This document shows, in pieces, positions 6,694 to 15,634 of a DNA stretch of 64,000 bases. Both the position numbers and the translations under genes were made by a program. How positions within the stretch are numbered: position 1 is the first letter of the stretch; each line of letters starts with the position of its first letter. The notes under the pieces are model-generated. The model ran no database searches. It was not told where the DNA came from and was given only the letters and a program-made list of their open reading frames with translations. The stretch comes from Nocardia macrotermitis (GTDB lineage: Bacteria > Actinomycetota > Actinomycetes > Mycobacteriales > Mycobacteriaceae): the NCBI RefSeq assembly GCF_009604405.1, contig NZ_WEGK01000007.1, positions 248,001-312,000 on the forward strand, in the 5' to 3' direction.

Positions 6694-8831
6694 GCGCCCC
6701 ACAGGTTTTCAACGCCGGACCGCCGGTCGGACTCGGCGGCGGCCAGTCCACGATCACCCTGGTCGAGGCGAATACGTTCTGTCTGTCGGACAATCTCGGC
6801 GATATCCATCCCGGCACCGCACAGGGCCTGTTCTACCGCGACACCCGCACCATCTCCCGCTGGGAACTGCGCGTGGAGGGCCAACACGCCGAACAGCTGA
6901 CCGTGCTGACCCCCGAATCGTTCAAGGCGCGCTTCGTGATGCGGGTGCCACCCCGCGCGGGCGTGGCCGACAGCACGCTGCTGATCGTGCGCAGCCGCCT
7001 GATCGGTGACGGCCTGAAAGAGACTGTCACAGTACACAATCTGGGTACCGAGGACACCGCGCTGCGGCTGACCCTGCACGCCGAGGCCGATTTCGCGGAT
7101 CTGTTCCTGGTCAAGGAGGGCCGCAGTCATCACGGCAGCGCCGAGGTCACCGTCGCCGGATCCGAACTGCACTTCACCGATCACGCCGATCCCGGACGCG
7201 GCCTGATCGTCAGTGCCACAGGTGATCCCGTGGTGCTACCGGGCGCGCTGAGCTGGCGGGTGGTGGTGCCCGCACGCAATCAGTGGCGGGCCCAGGTGTT
7301 CGCGCAGCCGGTCGCCGGACACCGCCGGGTGCAGATCTCGTGCGGCGCCGAGGACGACAGCCCGATCGCCCGGATGACCGAATGGCGCGCCACCGCAACG
7401 GATCTCACCTCCACCGATCCGCGCCTGACCTACATCCTGCGGCGCACCGAGAGCGATCTGGGCGCGTTACGCATCGACGAGGGCGGCGGGCTGCCCACCT
7501 ACGTCGCGGCGGGTGCGCCGTGGTTCATGACGTTGTTCGGCCGCGACAGCCTGCTCACCTCGTGGATGGCGCTGCCGCTGGATTCCGAACTGGCCGTGGG
7601 GACGCTGCGGCAGCTGGCCACCTTGCAGGGCACGACGGTCGATCCGATCACCGAGGAGGAACCCGGGCGCATCATGCACGAGATGCGGCGCGGGCCCGCC
7701 GGGGAACGCGTGCTGGGCGGCAGCGTCTACTACGGATCCATCGACGCCACACCGCTTTTCGTGATGCTGCTGGCCGAATGCCGCCGCTGGGGCGCGGAGG
7801 AGTCCGCGGTCCAGGAGCTGGTTCCCGCGGCCCGCGCGGCGCTGGACTGGCTGGAACATTTCGGCGACTGCGACGACGACGGCCTGGTCGAGTACCGCCG
7901 CAAAACCGATCGCGGACTGGTCAATCAGGGCTGGAAGGACAGTTTCGACTCGATCAGCGACGTCACCGGACGGCTGGCCGAACCGCCGATCGCGCTGTGC
8001 GAGGTGCAGGGCTACACCTACGCCGCCCGGCTCGCGGGCGCGGAACTGGCGCGGGCGCGCGGTGACGAACACGCCGCCACCCGCCTCGAACACCAGGCCA
8101 TGGCGTTGAAGGAACGTTTCGACCAAGCCTTCTGGGTGCCCGAGAAGGGTTGGTACGCACTGGCTCTCGATCACCGCAAGCAGCGGGTGGACGCACTGTC
8201 CAGCAATGTCGCGCACTGCCTGTGGACCGGCATCGTCTCCGACGAACGCGCCGAACAGCTCATCGCGCACCTGGCCGACCCGAATATGAACAGCGGCTTC
8301 GGTTTACGCACACTGTCCGCCGCGATGGGCGCGTACAACCCGATGAGCTACCACAACGGCTCGGTCTGGCCGCACGACACCGCCCTCGCGGTCGCCGGAC
8401 TCATGCGCTACCGGCACATCCCCGGCGCGTGCGAGCTGGCCGAACGCCTGGCCAAGGGCCTGCTGGACGCGGCGCTGCACTTCCACGGGCGACTGCCGGA
8501 GCTGTTCTGCGGCTTCGGGCGCGACCAGTTCCGCGCGCCGGTGCCCTATCCGACCTCCTGCTCACCGCAGGCGTGGGCCAGTGCCGCGCCGCTGCTGCTG
8601 GTGCGCTCGTTCCTGGGCCTGTCCCCCGACGTGCCGAACCGCACCCTGGAGATCGCACCGCACCTGCCCGAACGCTGGGGCCGGTTGCAGCTGACCGATC
8701 TGCGGCTGGGTCCGGTCACGGTCGGCATCGAGGCCGAGGGCGACACCATGCGGGTCGAGGGACTGCCCGGGGACTGGACGTTGAACGGGGAGCGCGCGCT
8801 GGCCGCCGAACAGTTCCCGGTGGACGCGTGA
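6690..8831 (+). CDS. Glycogen-debranching-type amylo-alpha-1,6-glucosidase
   Basis: A 713-aa two-domain protein. Residues 1-240 match the N-terminal glycogen-debranching domain (LVEANTFCLSDNLGDI; GLFYRDTRTISRWEL). The rest is an alpha/alpha-barrel glycosidase of the amylo-1,6-glucosidase/MGH1-like type, with WFMTLFGRDSLLTSW near 278-292 and MSYHNGSVWPHDTALA near 551. Such proteins cleave alpha-1,6 or related glucosidic links in storage glucans or glycosides. GTG 6690 is set by the GGAGGTGG site and GTGA overlap. It is probably co-translated with the glycosyltransferase. Confidence 0.85.
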   Translation: MSAPQVFNAGPPVGLGGGQSTITLVEANTFCLSDNLGDIHPGTAQGLFYRDTRTISRWELRVEGQHAEQLTVLTPESFKARFVMRVPPRAGVADSTLLIVRSRLIGDGLKETVTVHNLGTEDTALRLTLHAEADFADLFLVKEGRSHHGSAEVTVAGSELHFTDHADPGRGLIVSATGDPVVLPGALSWRVVVPARNQWRAQVFAQPVAGHRRVQISCGAEDDSPIARMTEWRATATDLTSTDPRLTYILRRTESDLGALRIDEGGGLPTYVAAGAPWFMTLFGRDSLLTSWMALPLDSELAVGTLRQLATLQGTTVDPITEEEPGRIMHEMRRGPAGERVLGGSVYYGSIDATPLFVMLLAECRRWGAEESAVQELVPAARAALDWLEHFGDCDDDGLVEYRRKTDRGLVNQGWKDSFDSISDVTGRLAEPPIALCEVQGYTYAARLAGAELARARGDEHAATRLEHQAMALKERFDQAFWVPEKGWYALALDHRKQRVDALSSNVAHCLWTGIVSDERAEQLIAHLADPNMNSGFGLRTLSAAMGAYNPMSYHNGSVWPHDTALAVAGLMRYRHIPGACELAERLAKGLLDAALHFHGRLPELFCGFGRDQFRAPVPYPTSCSPQAWASAAPLLLVRSFLGLSPDVPNRTLEIAPHLPERWGRLQLTDLRLGPVTVGIEAEGDTMRVEGLPGDWTLNGERALAAEQFPVDA

Positions 8832-8852
8832 ACGCCCGGACGACGTTGCGGC

Positions 8853-9311
8853 TCAGTCCTTCTCGATGAGCGCCGCGAGCCGGTCGACCGAGCCCAGCAG
8901 CCGATCCGAGGTGGTGGCGCGGGCACGGACCATCCGCTTCTCGTCGGTCAGCCGGGTCCAGTCGTAGGTGTGCGTGACCCGGGTACGGCCCGCACCCAGC
9001 GGCTCGAGCTCCCAGCGCCACAGATGTCCCGGCGGCTCGTGACCGGGTTCGGCGGGCCGCCACGCGATGCGGCGGCCCTCCTCGAACTCCACCACGTGAT
9101 TCTCCCGGACCTGCCCGACGGTGAGCCGCATGGTGAACACCTCACCGACCCCGCGCACCCGCTGACCTTCCGGGGCGGTGGCGAGGTTGTCGTTACCGTC
9201 CCAGCGCGGCTGCTGTGCCGGATCCGCGATCAGCTCGAAGATCTGCGCCGGGTCGGCCGCGATCTCACGGCCTGCGGAGACGATTCGGGGGACATCGACG
9301 TGGTCGGTCAT
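8853..9311 (-). CDS. SRPBCC-family protein (START/Bet v1-like)
   Basis: A 152-aa polyketide-cyclase/dehydrase-type SRPBCC protein. Typical features are the opening strand (VDVPRIVSAGREIAADPAQI), IADPAQQPRWDG after helix 1, and WRWELEPLGAGRTRVTHTYD in the later strands. The fold makes a hydrophobic pocket; no catalytic residues define a reaction. It is convergent with the debranching gene, 21 nt apart, and lies 39 nt downstream of the small zinc-ribbon gene on the same strand. Confidence 0.8.
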   Translation of the reverse strand: MTDHVDVPRIVSAGREIAADPAQIFELIADPAQQPRWDGNDNLATAPEGQRVRGVGEVFTMRLTVGQVRENHVVEFEEGRRIAWRPAEPGHEPPGHLWRWELEPLGAGRTRVTHTYDWTRLTDEKRMVRARATTSDRLLGSVDRLAALIEKD

Positions 9312-9350
9312 ACTTCCGATCGAACCACGTCCGCCGGGAGCGGGGAAAAC

Positions 9351-9545
9351 TCAGGCCGCCCGGTTCTGGGTCGGATCCGGTATCGGCCTGTGTACCGGGC
9401 CGGTCGCCCAGGACAGTTCCGCGCGCAGGGCGCGGTGTTCCGGGCACAGATACCGGGATCCGTGGCGGATGAACGCCGGATCCAGACGCTGTACGAAGGT
9501 CAGGTGCTCGCGGCGCCAGCAGTCACCGCAGACGAGTTCGTTCAT
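9351..9545 (-). CDS. Small zinc-ribbon-like hypothetical protein
   Basis: A 64-aa protein from ATG 9545, supported by GAGGAGG upstream. Cys6/Cys9 (CGDC) and Cys34/His37 (CPEH) could hold one zinc ion. I do not recognise a named family. The longer in-frame start at 9734 would run into the TetR gene and lacks this ribosome-binding site. A GC hairpin lies 17 bp upstream of the start. Confidence 0.62.
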   Translation of the reverse strand: MNELVCGDCWRREHLTFVQRLDPAFIRHGSRYLCPEHRALRAELSWATGPVHRPIPDPTQNRAA

Positions 9546-9561
9546 GACGGACCTCCTCGTT

Positions 9562-9580
9562 CCCCCCTGCACTCGGGGGG
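9562..9580. other. Six-base C/G hairpin in leader
   Basis: CCCCCC (9562-9567) and GGGGGG (9575-9580) are separated by TGCACTC. The hairpin sits just upstream of the Shine-Dalgarno of the 64-aa zinc-ribbon gene, so it could affect the leader RNA. No further conserved element is visible. Confidence 0.35.
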
Positions 9581-9678
9581 TTGCATCAGAGTGCCCGGTC
9601 CAGCGGCTGTTCAGGCCACTCGACGCCGATCTCGGCCGAACCGTTATGGACCTCACCGCATTTGGTGGGACCGGATCC

Positions 9679-10233
9679 TCACGGCGCGATGAGCCGGCGG
9701 GCCGCCAGCACGGTCGCGGCGCGGAGTTCGGCAACGTCGGGGTGGTCGTCGTGCAGGGCGTGCACCGCCGAGGTGCGGGCCAGGTCGGTGAGCAGGGTGA
9801 GCAGGGTCAACGGGTGGAAGGTGTCGGTGATCAGGCCCGCGGATTGGCCGCGGCGGATCTCGATGAGCTTGGGGCCCACCGCGTTTCGGATGGCGTCGGC
9901 GGCCTCGGGGATTTCGGTGCGTTCGATGTCGGCCCACGCCTGGAGCCGGGCGTCGTTGGGGTTGCGCAGGTAGTGGTCGAAGAGGCGGCCGATGTAGGCG
10001 GGGATGTCCTCGGCGTCCAGGGCGGTTTCGGCGGTGGTATCGGTCACCCACTGGGCGGTCACCGCCGCGTAGAGCTCCTCCTTGCCCGCGAAGTAGGCGT
10101 AGAGGCGGTCCTTGCTGGCGTGCGCGGCCGCGGCGATCCGGTTGATCCGCGCACCCGCGACGCCGTAGCGGGCGAATTCCGCCTTGGCGGCGGCGAGGAT
10201 CCGTTCCCTGGTCGCATGTCCGGCTGAACGCAT
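9679..10233 (-). CDS. TetR-family repressor
   Basis: A 184-aa TetR protein. The N-terminal HTH is RERILAAAKAEFARYGVAGA, then INRIAAAAHASKDRLYAYF and KEELYAAV, typical of residues 9-55. The ligand-binding C-terminal half is divergent, as normal for TetR. It is transcribed away from the GXWXG gene at 10314, and two perfect 18-bp palindromes occupy the 80-bp gap. It very likely represses itself and the adjacent oxidoreductase operon. Confidence 0.9.
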   Translation of the reverse strand: MRSAGHATRERILAAAKAEFARYGVAGARINRIAAAAHASKDRLYAYFAGKEELYAAVTAQWVTDTTAETALDAEDIPAYIGRLFDHYLRNPNDARLQAWADIERTEIPEAADAIRNAVGPKLIEIRRGQSAGLITDTFHPLTLLTLLTDLARTSAVHALHDDHPDVAELRAATVLAARRLIAP

Positions 10234-10246
10234 TCCGGAATCCTAT

Positions 10247-10301
10247 CTTGCCGAACCATTTGGTTCGGGTGTAGATTTCCCGAACCAAATGGTTCGGCAA
10301 G
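10247..10301. promoter_or_regulatory. Two perfect TetR-type operators
   Basis: CCGAACCATTTGGTTCGG (10251-10268) and CCGAACCAAATGGTTCGG (10280-10297) are each perfect palindromes with 8-bp arms and a 2-bp centre. Together with flanking bases they form a 23-bp inverted repeat across 10247-10301. Placement between divergent genes fits binding by two TetR dimers. Confidence 0.85.
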
Positions 10302-10313
10302 AGTGGAGACGCG

Positions 10314-10784
10314 ATGACCGAGACGATCCGACCCTGGCGTGAGCTGGCCGCGCTGCCCGACGGGGTTCCGACCGCGGAGTTGGACCAACTGTGGGCCGGG
10401 CTCGAGACCGTGCGCGCCGAGGACATCCTGGGCGAATGGAAGGGCGCGGCCTTCCGCACCGGCCATCCGCTGTGCCGCGCGCTGGACCGCAGCGGCTGGT
10501 ACGGCAAGACGTTCCTGTCCGCGTTCGAGGCCAAACCGCTGATCTGCCGGGCCGAGGACGGTTCGCTGTTCTCCAATCTCGAACTCGGCGGGGGCGGTGA
10601 GGCGTCGCTGTGGAATATCGAGTTCCGCGGTGAGGTGACCGCGACGATGGTCTACGACAATCGTCCGATCTTCGACCACTTCAAGCTGCTGGACGGCACC
10701 ACGCTGATGGGCATCATGAACGGCCGGCCCGAACTCGTGCTCGCCAACGGCGAATACTTCTACTTCCTGCTCGAGCGCGCCTGA
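10314..10784 (+). CDS. GXWXG / DUF4334 domain protein
   Basis: A 156-aa protein. The GEWKG motif (residues 41-45) is the GXWXG signature; the C-terminal half (FDHFKLLDGTTLMGIMNGR) is the DUF4334 pattern that usually follows it. Function is not known. The GGAG before ATG 10314 is good. The TGA overlaps the ATG of the alcohol dehydrogenase by one base, so the two are co-translated and both probably under TetR control. Confidence 0.85.
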   Translation: MTETIRPWRELAALPDGVPTAELDQLWAGLETVRAEDILGEWKGAAFRTGHPLCRALDRSGWYGKTFLSAFEAKPLICRAEDGSLFSNLELGGGGEASLWNIEFRGEVTATMVYDNRPIFDHFKLLDGTTLMGIMNGRPELVLANGEYFYFLLERA

Positions 10785-11875
10785 TGCCCGCCATCTCGGC
10801 CGCGATCTCCCGCGATCCCCGCGCCGCGTTCACCATCGAAACGGTCGAGATCGACGAGCCGCGCGCGGACGAGATCCTGGTGCGCATCGTGGCCGCCGGA
10901 ATCTGCCACACCGATCTGGTGTCCCGCGCGGCCGGTGCGGCCGATCGGCCGATTCTGCTCGGGCACGAGGGGGCGGGCGTGGTCGAGGCGGTCGGCGGCG
11001 ATGTGGCCGGTGTGCGGCCCGGTGATCAGGTGGTGCTGAGTTACCGGCATTGCGGCGCGTGCCGGAACTGTCGGCTCGGTCGTCCGGCGTACTGCGCCCG
11101 GGCGACGAAACTGAACCAGTTCGGGGCGCGCGCCGATCGCACGCCGCGAGTGCGGATCGGTGAGACCACCGTGCGCGACGGCTTCTTCGGTCAGTCCAGT
11201 TTCGCCGGATACGCGCTGACCACCGCGGACAACACCGTGGTCGTTCCGCCGGGCACCGATCCGGTGCTGGCCGCGCCGCTGGGTTGCGGATTCCAGACCG
11301 GCGCGGGTGCGGTACTCAACGCGTTGCGTCCCGAGCCGGAGGCGACGCTGGTCGTCTACGGTGCCGGCGCCGTCGGCATGGCCGGGGTGCTGGCCGCGAA
11401 GACGCTCCCGGGCGTCGAGGTGATCGTGGTCGAGCTCTCCGCCGAACGTCGTTCCCTGGCAATGGAATTCGGCGCCGCACACGCACTGGATCCCGCCGAC
11501 GGCGACACCACCGCAGCCATCTCGGACCTGACCGGCGGCGGGGCCACCCATGCCCTGGACACCACCGGCCGCCCCGAGGTGCTCGCGAATGCCGTGGCCG
11601 CCTTGGGGATCGGCGGCGTCGCGGTGGTCGTCGGCCTCGGCGCGGGAGTGCCGCCGATCGACCTGCGCGATATCGTCCTGTCCGGCAAGACGATTCGCGG
11701 CTGCCTCGAGGGCGACGCCATCCCCCACCAGTTCATCCCCGAACTACTCGCCCTGCACGCCGCCGGGCATCTCCCGCTCGAACGCCTGGTTCGCGCCTAC
11801 CCCTACGCCGAGATCAACACCGCTCTTGCCGATCAACGCGCAGGCCACGTCGTCAAGCCCGTCCTCACCTGGTAG
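10784..11875 (+). CDS. Zinc-dependent alcohol dehydrogenase (aryl-alcohol type)
   Basis: A 363-aa medium-chain dehydrogenase. Catalytic zinc ligands are Cys41 and His61-Glu62 (GHEGAG). The structural zinc loop CGACRNCRLGRPAYC has four cysteines. The Rossmann motif is VVYGAGAVGMAG (about residue 190). The layout fits NAD-dependent benzyl or aryl alcohol dehydrogenases. It is coupled by TGATG to the preceding GXWXG gene. Confidence 0.85.
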   Translation: MPAISAAISRDPRAAFTIETVEIDEPRADEILVRIVAAGICHTDLVSRAAGAADRPILLGHEGAGVVEAVGGDVAGVRPGDQVVLSYRHCGACRNCRLGRPAYCARATKLNQFGARADRTPRVRIGETTVRDGFFGQSSFAGYALTTADNTVVVPPGTDPVLAAPLGCGFQTGAGAVLNALRPEPEATLVVYGAGAVGMAGVLAAKTLPGVEVIVVELSAERRSLAMEFGAAHALDPADGDTTAAISDLTGGGATHALDTTGRPEVLANAVAALGIGGVAVVVGLGAGVPPIDLRDIVLSGKTIRGCLEGDAIPHQFIPELLALHAAGHLPLERLVRAYPYAEINTALADQRAGHVVKPVLTW

Positions 11876-12067
11876 CGCGAGTCTGCCGATCACACTCCGG
11901 CACCGGGTCCCGACCTGGTCGGCAATGACCGTGTGATCACACTCCGGGCAGCTGGAGCAACCTGCACCGAACTCGAACTGCGCCAACCGAACCCGCGCCT
12001 CGAACCGCACTGGTCAGCGACGGGCAGATCGCGTAGTGAGACGGAGGTGGATGCGCACAGGCGGAGG

Positions 12068-12145
12068 GCATCACACGGGCGCACGGGCGGAAGGCGTCAC
12101 ACAAGCGCGTGGGCGGAAGGCATCACACAAGCACACGGGCCGAGG
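12068..12145. repeat. Three tandem 26-bp repeats
   Basis: Imperfect 26-bp units at 12068-12093, 12094-12119 and 12120-12145, each containing a TCACAC core and GGGCGGAAG or a near copy. They lie in the 458-bp gap between the alcohol dehydrogenase and the LuxR regulator. Long ORFs through this area are produced by the repeat and are not supported as genes. Confidence 0.8.
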
Positions 12146-12150
12146 CCGTC

Positions 12151-12206
12151 GCACGGACGCACGGACGCACGGACGCACGGACGCACGGACGCACGGACGC
12201 ACGGAC
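12151..12206. repeat. Seven perfect 8-bp repeats
   Basis: GCACGGAC is repeated seven times without change (12151-12206). The unit length is not a multiple of three and the array is non-coding. It ends about 127 bp before the LuxR start, so copy-number change could affect the spacing of upstream control sites. The rest of 11876-12333 shows no convincing gene. Confidence 0.9.
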
Positions 12207-12333
12207 ATCACACGGGTGCGTGGGTCGACCACATCACGTGCGGTCATCGGTGGGCGACCGGGTGGTGTGATGGGTTTCGGTAGGGTCGCGGGCAGGTCGC
12301 CGCGTCCGGCGGGACTTCGGAGGAGGGTCGCGT

Positions 12334-15039
12334 ATGCCGCTGTTCGGGCGAGATGTCGAGGTGAAGGATCTGTGCGCCTACCTCGAGCGGCCCGAGGAAC
12401 GTCGCGGGGTGCTGATCGTGGGCGGGCCCGGTATCGGGAAGTCGGCGTTGGTGGCCGAGGGGGTCGACGCGGCGGGCGTCGCGGGGCTGCGGGTGTTGCG
12501 GACCGCGGGGATCGAGGCCGAGCGGGATTTCTCGTACGCGGGGTTGCAGCGGCTGCTGTATCCGCTGCGGCATGCCGCGGAGACGTTGCCGAAGCACCAA
12601 TTCGATGCGCTGACAACGGCTTTGGGGTTGGCGGACAGCGCCGACGAACGGAGTGCGTATCTGGTCGGGCTCGCCACGCTGACGCTGCTCTCCGACGCCG
12701 CCGCCGAACGTCCGCTGCTGCTCGTCGCCGAGGACGTGCACTGGCTCGACCGGGCCAGCGCCGAGGTGCTGGCCTTCCTGGCGCGCCGGATCGATACCGA
12801 ACCCGTCGTGCTGATCGCCACGATCCGCGACGACGCGAATTCCCCGCTGCGCGATGCGGAACTCGCGCAGCTGCCATTGGGCCCGCTGCCCGAGGATCAG
12901 GCCGCCGCACTCCTGGATTTCGTCGCACCCGATCTGCCCGCCACCGTGCGGCGGCGGCTACTGGCCGAGGCCCAGGGAAATCCGCTCGCGCTCGTCGAAT
13001 TGCCCACCACGGCAGCCGATCTCGATGATTCCGCGCTCACCCTGCCACTACCCGAACGACTCGAACGCGCCTTCGTCGCCCGCACCACCACGCTGCCACC
13101 GGCGACCCGCTGCGCACTGCTGCTCGCCGCACTGGACGACACCGGTTCGATCACCGAAATACTCTCTGCCACAAGCATTCTCCAGCAGTCTTCGGCCGAC
13201 CACGAAATACTCACGCCCGCAACAGAAGCCACCCTGATCGACCTGACCCCGGACATGCTGACCTTCCGGCATCCGCTGATGCGCTCGGCGATCGCCGCAT
13301 CCGCCACCCCCGCGCAACGCCGCGACGCCCACCTCGCACTCGCCGAGACCCTCACCGACCTGCCCGACCGCAGCCTACGACATCGCGCGGCCGCCGCACT
13401 CGGCCCGGATGAGCAGATAGCCACGGCCCTGGAGGATTTCGCCGACCGATCCCCGCACCGCGAGGACGCGATCACCGCACTGGAACGCGCCGCAGCCCTG
13501 AGCGGAACCCCGGCCCGCCGCGCGGACCGCCTGCTGCGCGCGGCGGAAACGGCGGTCGACGTCGGCCGCCGTCCCACCGCCGAACGTCTGGTCACCGCCG
13601 CGCGCAGGCTGCCGCTGACCTCCCGGCAGCAGGCCGTCGCCAACTGGCTGCTGAGCGGATTCGACGACGGTGTGCGCGAAGATCCTTCGCGCATAGGCGA
13701 ACTCGCGACGCTGGCCGCATCGGTCGCCGCGGACGGCCACGTCGACGCGGCGATGCGCATCCTGTGGGGCGCGGCCATGCGCTGCTTCTGGTCCGAACCC
13801 GGTCCGGCCGCCCGTCGCACCCTGCTCGCGGTTGCCGACGAACTGCCCGTCCCGGACGACGATCCCCGCCTGATCGCGGTCGCCGCCTACGTCGCGCCCC
13901 TCGAACGCGGCGGTCCGGTCATCGCGCAGTTGCGCACCCAAGCGGCGGTGACCGGCCACGATCCGGAGGTGGACCGCTTCCTCGGCAGCGCGTCACTGCA
14001 AGTCGGCGCATTCGATCTGGCCGCACGGTTCTCCACGACCGCCGCGGACGGACTGCGCGCGACCGGTGCGCTGGGTGCGTTGCCGCGCGCGCTCACGGTG
14101 CAGTCGTGGACCCTGACCCGACTCGGCGATCTGGCCGCCGCCGCACCCGCCGCCACCGAGGCCGCGGCCTTCGCCCGGGAGACCGGCCAGCCCTTCATGC
14201 ACGGTCTCGCGGTGGCCGTGCAGGCCGAAATCGCCGCGCTGCGTGGGGATTACGAGCGCTCCGGAACCCTCGTCGCCGAGGCCGAACGGATCGGACTCGC
14301 CTCCGGCGCACGACCGGTGCTGGCGACGGTACAACTCACGCGCGGCCTCATCGCACTGGGCGAGGGACGATTCGAGGACGCCTACACCGACCTGCTCCGC
14401 ATCCACGATCCCGGCGACCCGTCGCACTCACCGGCCCTGCGCACCTACTTCCTCGCCGAACTCGCCGAGGCCGCGATCCGCTCCGGCCACACCCGGGACC
14501 TGCGTGATCTGCTCGACGAACTCGAACCCGTCACTCACACCACTTCCTCCCCCGCCCTGCATATCGGCCTGCGCTACGCCCGCGCGGTCCTGGCCACCGA
14601 CGACGCCGGAGACCGATTCGCCGCAGCCCTCGCCGCGACCCCGGCCACCTGGCCCGCCGAACGCGGCCGCCTGCACCTGGCCTACGGCGAATGGCTGCGC
14701 CGCCAACGCCACGTCATCGAGTCGCGAACCCAATTACGCGCGGCCAGAGACACTTTCGACGCCCTGGGCTTCACGTCCTGGAGCGCCCGCGCCCGCCGCG
14801 AACTCCGCAGCGCCGGTGAAACCAGCCCGAACCGCACCCCCGACGCCCGCGAATCCCTCACGCCCCACGAACTGAGCATCGCCCACCTCGCCGCCACCGG
14901 CCTGACCAACCGCGAAATCGGCCAACAGCTCTACCTCTCCCACCGCACCGTCAGCACCCACCTCCACCGCATCTTCCCCAAACTCGGCATAACCTCCCGC
15001 ACCGAACTCGCCCACCTCTTCCCCCCGCCGAGTACGTGA
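12334..15039 (+). CDS. LuxR-family AAA regulator (LAL/MalT-like)
   Basis: A 901-aa regulator. Walker A is GGPGIGKSA (about residues 30-38) and Walker B is LLLVAEDVHW (about 128-137), giving a STAND/AAA ATPase. The middle is helical and repeat-like. The C-terminal LuxR HTH is LTPHELSIAHLAATGLTNRE followed by IGQQLYLSHRTVSTHLHRI. GGAGGAGGG precedes ATG 12334. A second protein of the same type lies at 16919-19675 on the other strand; the epoxide-hydrolase-like gene between them is a plausible target. Confidence 0.88.
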   Translation: MPLFGRDVEVKDLCAYLERPEERRGVLIVGGPGIGKSALVAEGVDAAGVAGLRVLRTAGIEAERDFSYAGLQRLLYPLRHAAETLPKHQFDALTTALGLADSADERSAYLVGLATLTLLSDAAAERPLLLVAEDVHWLDRASAEVLAFLARRIDTEPVVLIATIRDDANSPLRDAELAQLPLGPLPEDQAAALLDFVAPDLPATVRRRLLAEAQGNPLALVELPTTAADLDDSALTLPLPERLERAFVARTTTLPPATRCALLLAALDDTGSITEILSATSILQQSSADHEILTPATEATLIDLTPDMLTFRHPLMRSAIAASATPAQRRDAHLALAETLTDLPDRSLRHRAAAALGPDEQIATALEDFADRSPHREDAITALERAAALSGTPARRADRLLRAAETAVDVGRRPTAERLVTAARRLPLTSRQQAVANWLLSGFDDGVREDPSRIGELATLAASVAADGHVDAAMRILWGAAMRCFWSEPGPAARRTLLAVADELPVPDDDPRLIAVAAYVAPLERGGPVIAQLRTQAAVTGHDPEVDRFLGSASLQVGAFDLAARFSTTAADGLRATGALGALPRALTVQSWTLTRLGDLAAAAPAATEAAAFARETGQPFMHGLAVAVQAEIAALRGDYERSGTLVAEAERIGLASGARPVLATVQLTRGLIALGEGRFEDAYTDLLRIHDPGDPSHSPALRTYFLAELAEAAIRSGHTRDLRDLLDELEPVTHTTSSPALHIGLRYARAVLATDDAGDRFAAALAATPATWPAERGRLHLAYGEWLRRQRHVIESRTQLRAARDTFDALGFTSWSARARRELRSAGETSPNRTPDARESLTPHELSIAHLAATGLTNREIGQQLYLSHRTVSTHLHRIFPKLGITSRTELAHLFPPPST

Positions 15040-15083
15040 CCACCGTGGGCCGGCACCTTCACCCGACGACTCACATCACCACG

Positions 15084-15500
15084 TGACCCGCATCGCTACA
15101 CCTGAGCGACTACGCAACCGCAGGCCCCACGCTCTCACCCAACGACTCCCATCATGGCCTGACCTCCACCGTCACCGCCTGAACGACTACGCAACACACG
15201 GGCCCGGCAACTCCCGTCACGTGTCAGCGGCAGCTGAATTCTGATCACTTTCCGGCATACCACGCGGGTGTCAGTCTTCACGCGCCGTCGATATAACGGC
15301 CTGACCTGCACCGTTACCGCGTGAACGAGTACGCAACCACACGGGACTCACGCTCTCACCCGACAAACTCCCATCACAACGTGACCCGCATCGTTACCGC
15401 GTAAGCAAGTACGCAACCACACGGCCCCGGACTCTCACCCAACGACTCCCATCACGGCCTGACCTGCATCATTACCGCGTACGCGACGCCGACGCCGTCC
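15084..15500. repeat. Imperfect ~79-bp tandem repeats
   Basis: A motif with TGACC, CACCG or CATCG, TACCGC, and TACGCAACC recurs near 15084, 15160, 15301, 15381 and 15460. The last three spacings are about 80 bp; one interval contains unrelated sequence (15215-15295). CTCTCACCC-AACGACTCCCATCA segments recur between them. No Cas genes or uniform spacers are present, so this is not CRISPR. The 595-bp gap 15040-15634 has no supported gene. Confidence 0.65.
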
Positions 15501-15502
15501 GG

Positions 15503-15524
15503 ATGACGCATACGATTACGTCAT
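15503..15524. promoter_or_regulatory. ATGACG/CGTCAT inverted repeat
   Basis: ATGACG (15503-15508) and CGTCAT (15519-15524) are separated by 10 bp, about 110 bp upstream of the epoxide-hydrolase-like gene. The same CGTCA/TGACG core occurs four times at 19696-19753 upstream of the other LuxR gene. This could be a binding site of one of the two LuxR regulators. Confidence 0.45.
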
Positions 15525-15634
15525 TCGACGGTCGCCGAGTGGATGGTCCGCTGCCTAGCGTCAGCGGGGTGGATCGGGTGGGAGGCTCTCGCCGATCCGC
15601 TGCTCGTTGACGACACCTGGCAGGAGATCATCGG

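Noticed and set aside
12036..13028. Long frame through the tandem repeats
   Set aside because: The 8-bp and 26-bp units create open frames by themselves, and the frame continues inside the LuxR gene in the wrong phase.
15084..15500. Possible CRISPR array
   Set aside because: Copies are imperfect, spacers are not unique uniform segments, and no cas genes are nearby.
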